Shown here piece after piece: positions 33,487 to 42,079 of a stretch of 64,000 bases of DNA. The notes below the pieces were generated by a model, which saw only the letters and a list, made by a program, of their open reading frames with translations, searched no databases and was not told where the DNA came from. The DNA lies in assembly GCF_900188425.1 (NCBI RefSeq), contig NZ_FZON01000003.1:1-64000 (forward strand), written 5' to 3'. Source of the stretch: Antarctobacter heliothermus. GTDB lineage: Bacteria; Pseudomonadota; Alphaproteobacteria; Rhodobacterales; Rhodobacteraceae. The translations under genes were made by a program, and so were the position numbers. Each line of letters opens with the position of its first letter. The stretch's first letter is position 1.

Positions 33487-34491
33487 ATGAGCGCAAACTT
33501 ATCCTTTCAACAGCTTGAGACCTACATCCGCCAACAGATGCGGATGTCGCATGTATATCAGCCGGTCATGCTTCAGGTTCTGCTGGAAAAGGGTGGCTCC
33601 GCATCGACTGAGGACGTTGCCAAGGCTCTGCTGAGCTATGATCGCTCGCAGGTCGAATACTATGAAATCCGTACAAAAAACATGGTTGGCAAGGTCCTCA
33701 CGCAGAATGGCGTGATCGAGCCGGTCAAAGATGGACGGCGCATTGTCGGCTACAGGCTGGCGGCCAGCGATCTGTCTGAACAGGAAATCGCTGCACTCGT
33801 TGATCTCTGCCAGCAACGTCTGTCCGCCTATATCGGTCAGCGAGGTGATGGCATTTGGGGGCACCGCGGCATTGCGGATGGCTATGTTCCTGGCTCGGTT
33901 CGATATGAGGTCCTAAAGCGGGCCAAACACCGCTGTGAGCTTTGCGGGGCCCATGAAGAACAGGCTGCCCTGCATGTCGATCATATCGTGCCACGCACCA
34001 AAGGCGGCAGCGACGACTTGAGCAACTTTCAGGCGCTCTGCGTCACATGCAACACGAACAAGCGAGACAGGGACGATACCGATTTCAGGGAGGTTCTGGC
34101 CTCCTATGGTGCCAGAGAAGAAGCCTGCGTGTTTTGCGGGATTGGCGCAGACAGGATCGTCGCCGAGAACGAACTCTGCTACGCGATCCGCGATGGGTTT
34201 CCCGTTACCCCAATGCACACGCTGGTCATCGCCAAGCGGCATGTGGCCGATTACTTCGACCTCTATCAGCCCGAGTTGAACGCGATCCAATCAATGCTCA
34301 AGGCACAACGCGAACAAATCCTAGCCGAGGATCCCGCTGTCAGAGGCTTCAATGTCGGGATCAACGCCGGGACCGATGCCGGTCAGACCATCTTCCATGT
34401 CCACGTTCACCTGATCCCGCGCCGGGAGTACGACGTTGCCGACCCCCGCGGCGGTGTGCGAGGGGTCATCCCTGAGAAGCAGAAGTATTAG
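33487..34491 (+). CDS. HNH nuclease-HIT hydrolase fusion protein
   Basis: A 334-aa three-part protein. Residues about 1-95 form a helical winged-helix-like region (QPVMLQVLLEKGGSASTEDVAKALL). Residues 150-195 are an HNH domain with C150-x2-C153, D165-H166 and C185-x2-C188. Residues 213-334 are a HIT domain with a CVFCGI start and the histidine triad HVHVH at 304-308. HIT proteins hydrolyse or transfer nucleotides and HNH domains cut nucleic acid. Their union suggests a nucleotide-linked effector, possibly defence. It is 32 bases after the recombinase module. Confidence 0.8.
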   Translation: MSANLSFQQLETYIRQQMRMSHVYQPVMLQVLLEKGGSASTEDVAKALLSYDRSQVEYYEIRTKNMVGKVLTQNGVIEPVKDGRRIVGYRLAASDLSEQEIAALVDLCQQRLSAYIGQRGDGIWGHRGIADGYVPGSVRYEVLKRAKHRCELCGAHEEQAALHVDHIVPRTKGGSDDLSNFQALCVTCNTNKRDRDDTDFREVLASYGAREEACVFCGIGADRIVAENELCYAIRDGFPVTPMHTLVIAKRHVADYFDLYQPELNAIQSMLKAQREQILAEDPAVRGFNVGINAGTDAGQTIFHVHVHLIPRREYDVADPRGGVRGVIPEKQKY

Positions 34492-34564
34492 GATGAAATG
34501 CGATCAGTTTACCCCGCGATGGGTCGCCGAAGGCTTCTACCTAACGTAAGGTGGCAATGAAAAT

Positions 34565-35350
34565 ATGACTCTAAAGTACAAGAGGCTTACAAAAATGAAC
34601 CGAGCGGAAATATCTCGATCAACCAAGGAATCATCAAAAGAGTGGATTGAGAAATTTCCAAAAGTTGCAGCCATGGAACGGGACCCACGGGGCCTCCCGA
34701 TCCCCGCGAACGTTAGCCGCGACTCGAAGAATGGAAAGCCATTTTTCGCGATAACAAATTTGATACAAGAGATAGAACTTTTTTGCTCCCAAAAGTGCGC
34801 CGTGACCGGAACGCTGCTCAACGTAGAAGACGTCTGGTTCATTACCACTCCGGACTTGGCTTTCGTACCATTCGGACTCCTATTGGACGCCCCGATGTGC
34901 GGGGAGGCTAAAGACTTTACATTACGAGTCTGCCCATACTTTGGAGTAAGAAATTATGATCGCCTTTCCGATACGCAGGCGAAAGCGATGGCTCCAAAGC
35001 TTTCCGATGCAAGCTCAGGCAAACGCTATGAGACCCCTGCTGAATTCGTGGCAGTCAAAGTCACAGGATTCCAGGGAGAACCTACCGCAGAAGGCATGCG
35101 ATATATACCGAGTCGGCATTATGCGAGTATTGAATTCTGGGAAGAGCGCAACTGCCTGCGTGTCATTGATGGTAAAGGCGTCCGGGCGGAGATTGCTCAG
35201 GGACTGGAAAAAGCCTTGACGACCTGTCCGCCTGCACAGTGGCCGAACTGGGCGACAATGTCTCTAGATGGAAGTCTGAACGGGCGCTGGCCTTGGGCGC
35301 AACCTGAGATGAAGGAACTTCTGCTTCAAGAGGCTAGAAAGTTCGCCTGA
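34565..35350 (+). CDS. AT-rich unrecognised protein
   Basis: A 261-aa protein with no family I know. A CSQKC...CAVTG segment at about residues 74-81 is followed by a beta-rich stretch VEDVWFITTPDLAFVPFGLLLDAPMCG, then a basic middle and a C-terminal WPNWATMSLDGSLNGRWPWAQPEM. Base composition is visibly more AT-rich than flanking DNA, implying transfer. An alternative start is at 34595. It ends inside the convergent DUF3883 gene with a 25-base overlap. It may be a partner of the nucleases on either side, but this is unproven. Confidence 0.5.
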   Translation: MTLKYKRLTKMNRAEISRSTKESSKEWIEKFPKVAAMERDPRGLPIPANVSRDSKNGKPFFAITNLIQEIELFCSQKCAVTGTLLNVEDVWFITTPDLAFVPFGLLLDAPMCGEAKDFTLRVCPYFGVRNYDRLSDTQAKAMAPKLSDASSGKRYETPAEFVAVKVTGFQGEPTAEGMRYIPSRHYASIEFWEERNCLRVIDGKGVRAEIAQGLEKALTTCPPAQWPNWATMSLDGSLNGRWPWAQPEMKELLLQEARKFA

Positions 35351-36168
35351 AACGTCGTCGCGGTCAGCGAGACATGTGCGTCCAGCGGCGGGTGCAGTTC
35401 GAACGCCTTCGGCTCCCGCGAGAAATTCCAGAGCCGGAACAGACGCCATTCCGACCGGCACTCCTCGGCCACGGCCAACTCGTTGCGGGTGATGTGGAAG
35501 GGCGTGCGCTCCCAGCCGTTCGTGGTCTTGACCTCGATCAGCCGGGGTAGCCCGTCCGGCGCGAAACTCGCGATGTCGTAGCCCGCGCCATCGCCATCCT
35601 CCTCCGACACCCAGCGCACCTTGCGCGCCAGATCGTCCCGTCCTGCCGTTCGCAATGCCGCCCGTTCATGCGCCAGGACACGTTCCTCTCCAGCGCGGCC
35701 GAGGGCCCGGTTGCGCTCGTCCCGCCCAGCCACGTCGAATTTTCGGGCGATATGCAACATCTGCTCCAGTTCTTGCGGCGGCGGCTGGTTCGACAACGTC
35801 GGTGATGGTCCAGTCCAGATCTGCGCAGCCTCGCGCAAGCCATTTGCTGGTCGCGAGCCTGGCATCCGCCCAAGCCAAGCCGGGTTCCATGCCAACCAGC
35901 GCGCCACAGCATCAACCAAGGTCATCTGGAAATTGAACGCTGGCTTGTAGCCGGGGATCCAATCTTCGCCGAGCCCCTTCAGCACCGCGCTGATATTCTG
36001 ATGCTTGAACTCGATCGAGCCTTCCGTTCGGCTTCGCAAATGAGGCATCAAACTGCGCCGGTGCTGAGCCTTGTTGTAGGGACGGCCCGCCATGTCCTCG
36101 GCCAGCATCGCGAAGTAATCCGCGACGATCAGGTCGTTTTCTTCATCTGTCCAGGGCCCGTTCGACAT
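35326..36168 (-). CDS. DUF3883 restriction-nuclease-like protein
   Basis: A 280-aa protein. The N-terminal part (WTDEENDLIVADYFAMLAEDM...YNKAQHRRSLMPHL...GSIEFKHQNISAVLKGLG) is a domain seen with nucleases. The C-terminal DUF3883 has a PD-(D/E)XK core, GYDIASF and LIEVKTTNG, with the AGRDERNRALGRAGEERVL helix before it. It is likely a Mrr-like or restriction-type nuclease. It is transcribed towards the AT-rich gene with overlapping 3' ends. Defence against foreign DNA is inferred from the fold and from its position beside the recombinase and tRNA. Confidence 0.8.
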   Translation of the reverse strand: MSNGPWTDEENDLIVADYFAMLAEDMAGRPYNKAQHRRSLMPHLRSRTEGSIEFKHQNISAVLKGLGEDWIPGYKPAFNFQMTLVDAVARWLAWNPAWLGRMPGSRPANGLREAAQIWTGPSPTLSNQPPPQELEQMLHIARKFDVAGRDERNRALGRAGEERVLAHERAALRTAGRDDLARKVRWVSEEDGDGAGYDIASFAPDGLPRLIEVKTTNGWERTPFHITRNELAVAEECRSEWRLFRLWNFSREPKAFELHPPLDAHVSLTATTFQANFLAS

Positions 36169-36517
36169 GCCGCCAGGCTATGAGCGGAAAGTCTGTTTGT
36201 CATCAACGACTTCTCGCGACCGTTCGCACCGTTTCGAAGAACCACGCCGCCTTCGAGTGTCTCCGTTTGCTTTGATAGCGGTCTAACCGGCCTCAACTGC
36301 GGCGTAATCCATTTTCGGCAAGCATCTGAAAAGAATAACAGTTTTGAATGCGTCTCGATTTGGGTGAAGGGCGGGTGAAAGGAGACCCGGGGCGTTCGGA
36401 GACCAATTTGGGGCCAACGGCCAGTCTCCGAAAGTCGGATGGCCTCGTTAAACCCCTTTGAACCAAAAAGAAAAAAGGCCCGCACTGGGGCCTCGTCTCG
36501 GGTTCGCGAATGGTTTG
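36169..36517. other. Gene-free interval between the DUF3883 gene and tRNA-Ser
   Basis: I see no gene. The right part holds the tRNA terminator at 36470-36493. The left part must contain the promoter of the minus-strand DUF3883 gene, though no consensus boxes stand out. No duplicate of the tRNA 3' end, which would mark an attachment site, was found here. Confidence 0.5.
36470..36493 (-). terminator. Terminator of tRNA-Ser
   Basis: On the minus strand AGGCCC pairs with GGGCCT across a seven-base loop and is followed by a run of six T, a C and five more T. It lies 25 bases past the tRNA 3' end. Confidence 0.7.
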
Positions 36518-36607
36518 TGGCGGAGAGGAAGGGATTCGAACCCTCGAGGCGGTCTCCCGCCTACACACTTTCCAGGCGTGCGCCTTCGACCACTCGGCCA
36601 CCTCTCC
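36518..36607 (-). tRNA. tRNA-Ser (GGA anticodon)
   Basis: A 90-nt class II tRNA with the acceptor stem GGAGAGG/CCTCTCC, D-arm GGCCGAGTGGTCGAAGGC, anticodon loop CTGGAAA (anticodon GGA, reading UCC/UCU), a long variable arm with GGCGGGAG, TpsiC arm GGGTTCGAATCCC and an encoded CCA end. It is intact. It marks the likely start of core chromosome to the right of the prophage and accessory genes. Confidence 0.95.
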
Positions 36608-36868
36608 GCCGCCACGTTTAGCAAGTAGGGAACAGGGACTGCAAGGGGCATTCTTTGCGGGAAAGTGAGCATGTTGCGACCCAGCCCAGAGTTGTGCATC
36701 GACAGCGCCAAGCGCCTCATCCTGGGGGAGGTGAGCCGCGCCGGGCTTGCCGGGATCTGGACTTGGCCGAGAGCCTCTGCGGCGCTGGATGCGGGTGGCC
36801 GTGAACCCGATTGGGAAGGTGACGAACTTGCACGGCCCACGCCCTCCTGCCTGAACGGAGGATATGCC

Positions 36869-37241
36869 ATGGCAAAGAAGTCTGCCGGCGACCACCCGGA
36901 GCTGAAGTTGATCGTTCCCGCCGCAGCGGCCATCGATATCGGATAGACGATGCACATGTCCGCGGTAAACCCTGACAGCACGGACGCGCGCGTTCGGCGC
37001 GGTCAAGCGGGACCTGCATGATCCGGTAGAACAGTTCCGGTCCTGTGGCGTGACCAGCGTGGCGATGGAGTCCGCCGGGGTCTACCAGATACCGACGTTC
37101 GAGATCCTTGAACGGCACGCCTTGCCCTCAGAGGCGACTTGGGTCGACTCCAAGGAGAACAACGTCAGGGTCCATGCGCAATTCAGTATGACCATGGCGC
37201 TCTGCTATCTCGTCAAGCACCCGAAACTCTTGGGCGCCTGA
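36869..37241 (+). pseudogene. IS110-family transposase remnant
   Basis: The frame begins MAKKSAGDHPELKLIVPAAA, reaches a stop at about 36942 and then shifts. In the next frame it reads FGAVKRDLHDPVEQFRSCGVTSVAMESAGVYQIPTFEILERH, which is the hallmark VAMESTGVYW region of IS110 transposases. It ends early at 37241. The remainder of the transposase is missing. At least one stop, one frameshift and a truncation show it is dead. It lies between the tRNA and the aconitase cluster. Confidence 0.8.
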
Positions 37242-37362
37242 CGAGCGGGGCAACGCCGATTTGGCGACCTCAGCCGCAGGGCCTGACCTTCAATCTACGA
37301 CGGCGGGAACACCGCCCTTTCAGCCAGACGTCTTCAGTAGCCTGCCAATGTGAAAGGCTGTC

Positions 37363-40032
37363 TCAGTCCGGGTCCGCCTTGAGCATGTCGTTCAGCGCAT
37401 AAGGCAAGATGCCTCCAGCCGCGTATATCTGGGTTTCGCGGGCTGTTTCGAGTCGGCATTGGAGCGGAACACGACCAGAAATACTGCCATCTGGCGCGCT
37501 GATCTGCAGATAGCCGCGTGCTCCGGGCGCCAGCCCTCCATCAAATACAACGTCAAAGGACTCGTCGCCGGTGAGCCCTAGGCTCTTGGCGCTGTGGTCA
37601 TCCGTGAACTGTAGCGGTAACACCCCCATCCCGATCAAGTTAGACCGATGAATTCGTTCAAAACTTTCGGCGATCACGCATTGCACGCCGAGAATCCGCG
37701 TTCCCTTTGCTGCCCAATCGCGTGAAGAGCCGTTGCCATAGTTTCTTCCTGCGATCACGATTTGGGGAACGTCGTCGGCCCGGTATCTGGCCGCTGCTTC
37801 ATAAATGGTGCAGGTGTCGCCTGTCGGGACGTGTCGTGTGACGCCGCCTTCGGTGCCGGGCACCATCAGATTCCGGATACGGATATTGGCGAAGGCGCCT
37901 CGAACCATGACGTTGTGGTTGCCACGTCGCCCGATATAGGAACTGAATCGGTTTTCCGGCACGCCGAGCGACAAAAGGTATTGTCCGGCTGCACTGTCGG
38001 CCGGAATGGCGGACCCGGGAGAGATGTGATCCGTTGTTATGTCGTCGCCAAGGATCAAAAGGGTTCGAGCCTGTTCTAAATGGAACCGGCTGACATCGCG
38101 GACTGCGCCGGTGGCATCGTCCAGAAAGGGCGGGCGCAACAGGTAGGTGCTATCGGGATCCCAATCGAAATCTTCACCCGCAGGAACGGTCAACGTGTCC
38201 CAGAATTCATCGGCTTCGTGCATTCGACTGTATTGATCGCGGAACTCGTCGGCGGTGACGATTTCTTGTGTTACACGTTCAATCTCGGTGGCGTCGGGCC
38301 AGATATCGGCCATATAGACCGGTTCGCCCTTTGCATTTTCGCCAATCGGATCATTGGCGAGGTCGATGCAAATGGTGCCCGCAAGGGCATAGGCGACGAT
38401 TAGCGGAGGCGATGCAAGATAGGCGGCGCGCACCAGCGGATGGGTGCGACCTTCGAAGTTGCGGTTGCCGGACAGAACTGCCGTAACGGTCAGCTTCCGG
38501 TCGCGGATTTCCTGCTCGATCTCAGGGGCAAGCTGGCCGGAGCCGCCCGCACAGGTCATGCAGCCAAACCCAGTCACCTGAAACCCGAGCTGGTCGAGCG
38601 CATCCTGAAGGCCCGATCTTGTCAAATAGGAGGATACCACGCGGGACCCGGGCGACAGCGAAGTCTTCACCTTCCGATCAACACTCAACCCGGCCGCGAC
38701 GGCGTTTCGCGCAATCAGCCCGGCGGCGATCATCAACGAAGGATTGGACGTGTTTGTACAGGACGTGATCGCCGCGATCACGATGTCCCCATCTGTGAGG
38801 GAGTTTGCTTGGGTTGATGATTCTGGTGATTGCTCACGGCCCCTCGTGGCAAGGAAGTCGTCGAAGCTGTTTGGCACGTCCGGCAGGTTGAGTCTGTCTT
38901 GCGGGCGGCGGGGGCCCGCTGCGGATGGGCGGATCTTGTCCAATTCGATCGTGATCACCTGCCGGTATTCGGGGGGGGCGGCGTTCCCATTGGCCCACAT
39001 CATCTGGGCCCGGGCATAGGCTTCTGTCAGGGCAATATCGTCATCGTTGCGCCCGGTCTGACGTAGAAACTCCATCGCCTTGGCATCTAGCGGCGAAAAG
39101 CCCATGTTGGCGCCGTATTCAGGGGCCATGTTTCCCAAAGTTGCCCGGTCGGGAACGCTCAGGGAATCGAGTCCTTGACCATGAAATTCAACCATCTTGC
39201 CTACAAGGTCTTGTTTGCGCAAAAGCTCGGTTGCGGTCAGCACAAGGTCGGTGCTGGTCACGCCGGGCTGCAGGTGGCCGGTCAGTTTACACCCAATGAC
39301 ATCGGGAAAGGCCATGGAAATCGGCAGCCCTAGCAGGGCACCGCCGGCCTCAATGCCGCCAACGCCCCACCCCAGGACGCCCAGACCGTTGATCGTGGGT
39401 GTATGGCTGTCCATGCCGACCAGCGTGTCCGGGTAAGCCCAGAGATCGCCTTCGACCATTTCGCTGCGCACGGGTCGCGCGAGGTATTCCAGATTGATCT
39501 GGTGAACGATGCCCTTGCCCGGCGAGAACAGGCGGAAATTGCGGAAATTTGCCTGGGACCACTTCAGGAAGGTGTAGCGCTCGACGTTTAGCTCGTATTC
39601 CAATGCGATATTGCGACGGGCGGCATCGGCCGTTCCAGCAAATTGTGTAACGACAGAATGGTCGATGACCAACTCTGCGGGAATCCTCGGATTGACCAGT
39701 TTCGGGTCGCCGCCACGTTCAATGACAGCGGCGCGCATGGCCGTCAGGTCCGCCAAGAGCGGCACACCGGAGGAATCTGGCATCAGGACCCGGGCTGGAT
39801 AGAATTCTATATCGCCGACATTCTCGCCCCGGGCGACCGCGGCAACCAGATCGGCGGCATCGCTGTCATCTTTCATGTTGCGCAACAGATTCTCCAGCAG
39901 GATCCGCGTCACAAAGGGGAGTTTTTCTATCTGTGCGCCCGGTACTGCATCTTGCAGATGCCTCAAGGACGCATAGCGGTAGCTTTTGCCGTTCACGTCG
40001 AGAACGGCATCATGGGATTGATCAGGTGTCAT
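37363..40032 (-). CDS. Aconitase-family hydratase (AcnA type) in the tricarboxylate cluster
   Basis: An 889-aa enzyme of the AcnA/IRP class with all four domains, including GMDSHTPTINGLGVLGWGVGGIEA, the iron-sulfur ligand regions ITSCTNTSNPS and FGCMTCAGGSG, and the swivel-domain active loop RNYGNGSSRDWAAKG. It would isomerise citrate or a related tricarboxylate. The third-ligand segment GCMTCAGGSG departs from the usual GCTTCIGNSG, so the substrate may differ. It is one base after tctA and thus co-transcribed with the transporter. The housekeeping aconitase is presumably elsewhere. Confidence 0.85.
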   Translation of the reverse strand: MTPDQSHDAVLDVNGKSYRYASLRHLQDAVPGAQIEKLPFVTRILLENLLRNMKDDSDAADLVAAVARGENVGDIEFYPARVLMPDSSGVPLLADLTAMRAAVIERGGDPKLVNPRIPAELVIDHSVVTQFAGTADAARRNIALEYELNVERYTFLKWSQANFRNFRLFSPGKGIVHQINLEYLARPVRSEMVEGDLWAYPDTLVGMDSHTPTINGLGVLGWGVGGIEAGGALLGLPISMAFPDVIGCKLTGHLQPGVTSTDLVLTATELLRKQDLVGKMVEFHGQGLDSLSVPDRATLGNMAPEYGANMGFSPLDAKAMEFLRQTGRNDDDIALTEAYARAQMMWANGNAAPPEYRQVITIELDKIRPSAAGPRRPQDRLNLPDVPNSFDDFLATRGREQSPESSTQANSLTDGDIVIAAITSCTNTSNPSLMIAAGLIARNAVAAGLSVDRKVKTSLSPGSRVVSSYLTRSGLQDALDQLGFQVTGFGCMTCAGGSGQLAPEIEQEIRDRKLTVTAVLSGNRNFEGRTHPLVRAAYLASPPLIVAYALAGTICIDLANDPIGENAKGEPVYMADIWPDATEIERVTQEIVTADEFRDQYSRMHEADEFWDTLTVPAGEDFDWDPDSTYLLRPPFLDDATGAVRDVSRFHLEQARTLLILGDDITTDHISPGSAIPADSAAGQYLLSLGVPENRFSSYIGRRGNHNVMVRGAFANIRIRNLMVPGTEGGVTRHVPTGDTCTIYEAAARYRADDVPQIVIAGRNYGNGSSRDWAAKGTRILGVQCVIAESFERIHRSNLIGMGVLPLQFTDDHSAKSLGLTGDESFDVVFDGGLAPGARGYLQISAPDGSISGRVPLQCRLETARETQIYAAGGILPYALNDMLKADPD

Positions 40033-40033
40033 A

Positions 40034-41557
40034 TCAACGTCCTTGAGTATCGGATGGTTGTGAACGGCGGTTGATGCGCAAGGCCTTGAGGGCGGCTGCA
40101 CCAATCGACAAAAGCATCAACGCGAACAGCAGCATGGAAATTGGCCGCTCCAGCAAATAGGCACCCAGATGCCCCCCGGAGATTTGCAGGCTGCGCACCA
40201 TTTCACCCTCGGCCATGCCGCCCAGGAGCAGGGCAATGACGGTTGCCGCGACAGGGTAGTTGTGGCGGCGCATCAGCCAGCCGAGACATGCAAATACGGC
40301 AACGGTCAATGGTCCGGCAATGGTCCCGGCCACGCCGAACCCGCCCCATGCGCACAGCGCCAAAACCGATGGGATCAGATAGCGCAGCGGTACTTTGATC
40401 ACCATGCCCAGGATGCGAAGGACCAATAGGCCAACTATCCCGAGCAGAAGAACCTGCACGATATTGCCGAGGATAATCGCATAAACCAGATCCCCCTGAT
40501 CTCGAATGAGGGACGGACCGCCGACGATGTTGTGGTAGGAAAATGCCGCCATCAGCACTGCGGTCGCCGCGCCGCCCGGAATCCCAAGGGCGAGCAGGGC
40601 CGTCATGGATCCCCCTTCGGATGACGAATTTGCGGATTCCGCTGCAATTACACCTTCGGGTATCCCGGTGCCGAAATCCTCGGGACGGCGGGATGTGCGT
40701 CGTGCCTCGCCATAGGCAACCAGGTTTGCCACAGAGGAGCCAACCCCCGGCACAGCACCAATCAGAACCCCGATGCCGCTGCCGCGCAAGAGCACCGATG
40801 GATACCTGAACGTAGAGAACATGGCGCGGATGATCGGGCCAAAGGCGATGGATGGAATGTCCTCGGTCGTGCTCAGGGTTTGTCGCTCTCGGATGCGCAG
40901 CAGTTCGGACGCTGCGAATATCCCGATCATTGCGGGCACGACCTGAACACCGTCCAGCAGGTAGGAACTGCCGAATGTGGCCCGCAGGACGCCAGTGCTG
41001 GACATGCCGACTTGACTGAGGACAAGCCCGAGCATGCCTGCCAAAAGGCCCTTGGCCACGGATTTTTCGCTGAGGGTCGCAATCAGGGTAAGCCCCCAGG
41101 CGATGACCAGCACCATTTCCAGCGGCCCGAGTTTAAGGACAACCACCGCAAGCGGCTGGATCAGCAGGAACAACGCCGCATAGCCAATGAACGCACCGAT
41201 CACCGACGCCCCAAGGCTCAGGCCCAGGGCCTGGTTTTGTTGTCCCTTGCACGCCATCGGATAACCGTCGAACGCCGTCGCGACGGAAGACGACGATCCG
41301 GGGATATTCATCAGGATGGCTGTGACGCCGCCACCATAGACGCCGCCGGTGAAGATTGAGGTCAGGAACATGATGGACTGAATAAAGTCCATGCTGAAGG
41401 TCAGCGGCAGGAAGAGCGCCATGGCCATGGAAACCTGAAGCCCGGGAATGGCGCCGAAAACCAGCCCGATCAACAGACCCGGGATCACGAACAGCCAGGG
41501 GCTAAAACTGCCGAACAGCAGGTCCAGCGCGGTGGCGAGAGCGGGAACGTCAATCAT
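40034..41557 (-). CDS. tctA: Tripartite tricarboxylate transporter large membrane subunit TctA
   Basis: A 507-aa integral membrane protein with about twelve hydrophobic segments and the family signatures GAIPGLQVSMAMALFLPLTF near the start and the second repeat GAVPGVGSSVANLVAYGEA later, typical of the duplicated TctA architecture. It forms the translocation channel for a carboxylate driven by an ion gradient. Its ATG overlaps the tctB stop (ATGA). An open frame 38 codons upstream is not supported by family length. Confidence 0.92.
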   Translation of the reverse strand: MIDVPALATALDLLFGSFSPWLFVIPGLLIGLVFGAIPGLQVSMAMALFLPLTFSMDFIQSIMFLTSIFTGGVYGGGVTAILMNIPGSSSSVATAFDGYPMACKGQQNQALGLSLGASVIGAFIGYAALFLLIQPLAVVVLKLGPLEMVLVIAWGLTLIATLSEKSVAKGLLAGMLGLVLSQVGMSSTGVLRATFGSSYLLDGVQVVPAMIGIFAASELLRIRERQTLSTTEDIPSIAFGPIIRAMFSTFRYPSVLLRGSGIGVLIGAVPGVGSSVANLVAYGEARRTSRRPEDFGTGIPEGVIAAESANSSSEGGSMTALLALGIPGGAATAVLMAAFSYHNIVGGPSLIRDQGDLVYAIILGNIVQVLLLGIVGLLVLRILGMVIKVPLRYLIPSVLALCAWGGFGVAGTIAGPLTVAVFACLGWLMRRHNYPVAATVIALLLGGMAEGEMVRSLQISGGHLGAYLLERPISMLLFALMLLSIGAAALKALRINRRSQPSDTQGR

Positions 41558-41994
41558 CAGAGCACAAGTGTCTTCATGGGGAATGGAAACAGGGCGCCGA
41601 AGGCGGTCGTTGCCAAGACTGCAAATACCAGCGCGAAGGCCGGAGGTTTCCAAAGCGACCGCTCGCCACACAGAACGATACCGAACCAGACAAAGAAAAA
41701 CGTCGCCACGTCAAAACCGATCACGAACATCAAGCTGCAGAAGGCGCAGAACAGAGCGAGCAAAAGTAGATCGCCCAGCATCTTGCGCATCCCGCCTTCG
41801 GGCGGAGTGTCACTGTCCGATCCCGACAGCAGGATCACAATGATCAGGATCACGGCAATGACGCTGGCGGGAACCAGTATGATCAAGTTGTTCAGGGAAA
41901 ATTTCGCGGTTATCGCGCTGTGGTTCATGGCAACCGTAAAGGCCAATACGATGGCCAGGAAGATCGCATGAGACGGGGCAAGTCGATAGGACAT
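41557..41994 (-). CDS. tctB: Tripartite tricarboxylate transporter small membrane subunit TctB
   Basis: A 145-aa protein with four hydrophobic segments, matching the length and topology of TctB (for example IFLAIVLAFTVAMNHSAI and LLLLALFCAFCSLMFVIGFD). It partners TctA in the inner membrane. As usual in this family the sequence is weakly conserved, so the call rests on topology and position between tctC and tctA. The gap to tctC is 85 bases. Confidence 0.85.
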   Translation of the reverse strand: MSYRLAPSHAIFLAIVLAFTVAMNHSAITAKFSLNNLIILVPASVIAVILIIVILLSGSDSDTPPEGGMRKMLGDLLLLALFCAFCSLMFVIGFDVATFFFVWFGIVLCGERSLWKPPAFALVFAVLATTAFGALFPFPMKTLVL

Positions 41995-42079
41995 CTGCTG
42001 CCTGCATGTTCATGGTGGCTGGAAAAGGGAACCGGGGGCTTTCCCGCGGTTCCCACCGGTTTTCCTGAAGGAGACTTTG

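Noticed and set aside
36518-36607. tRNA-Ser as the prophage attachment site
   Set aside because: No duplicate of the tRNA 3' end was found in the window, and large serine recombinases usually do not use tRNA genes; the left end is outside the window, so it cannot be fully excluded.
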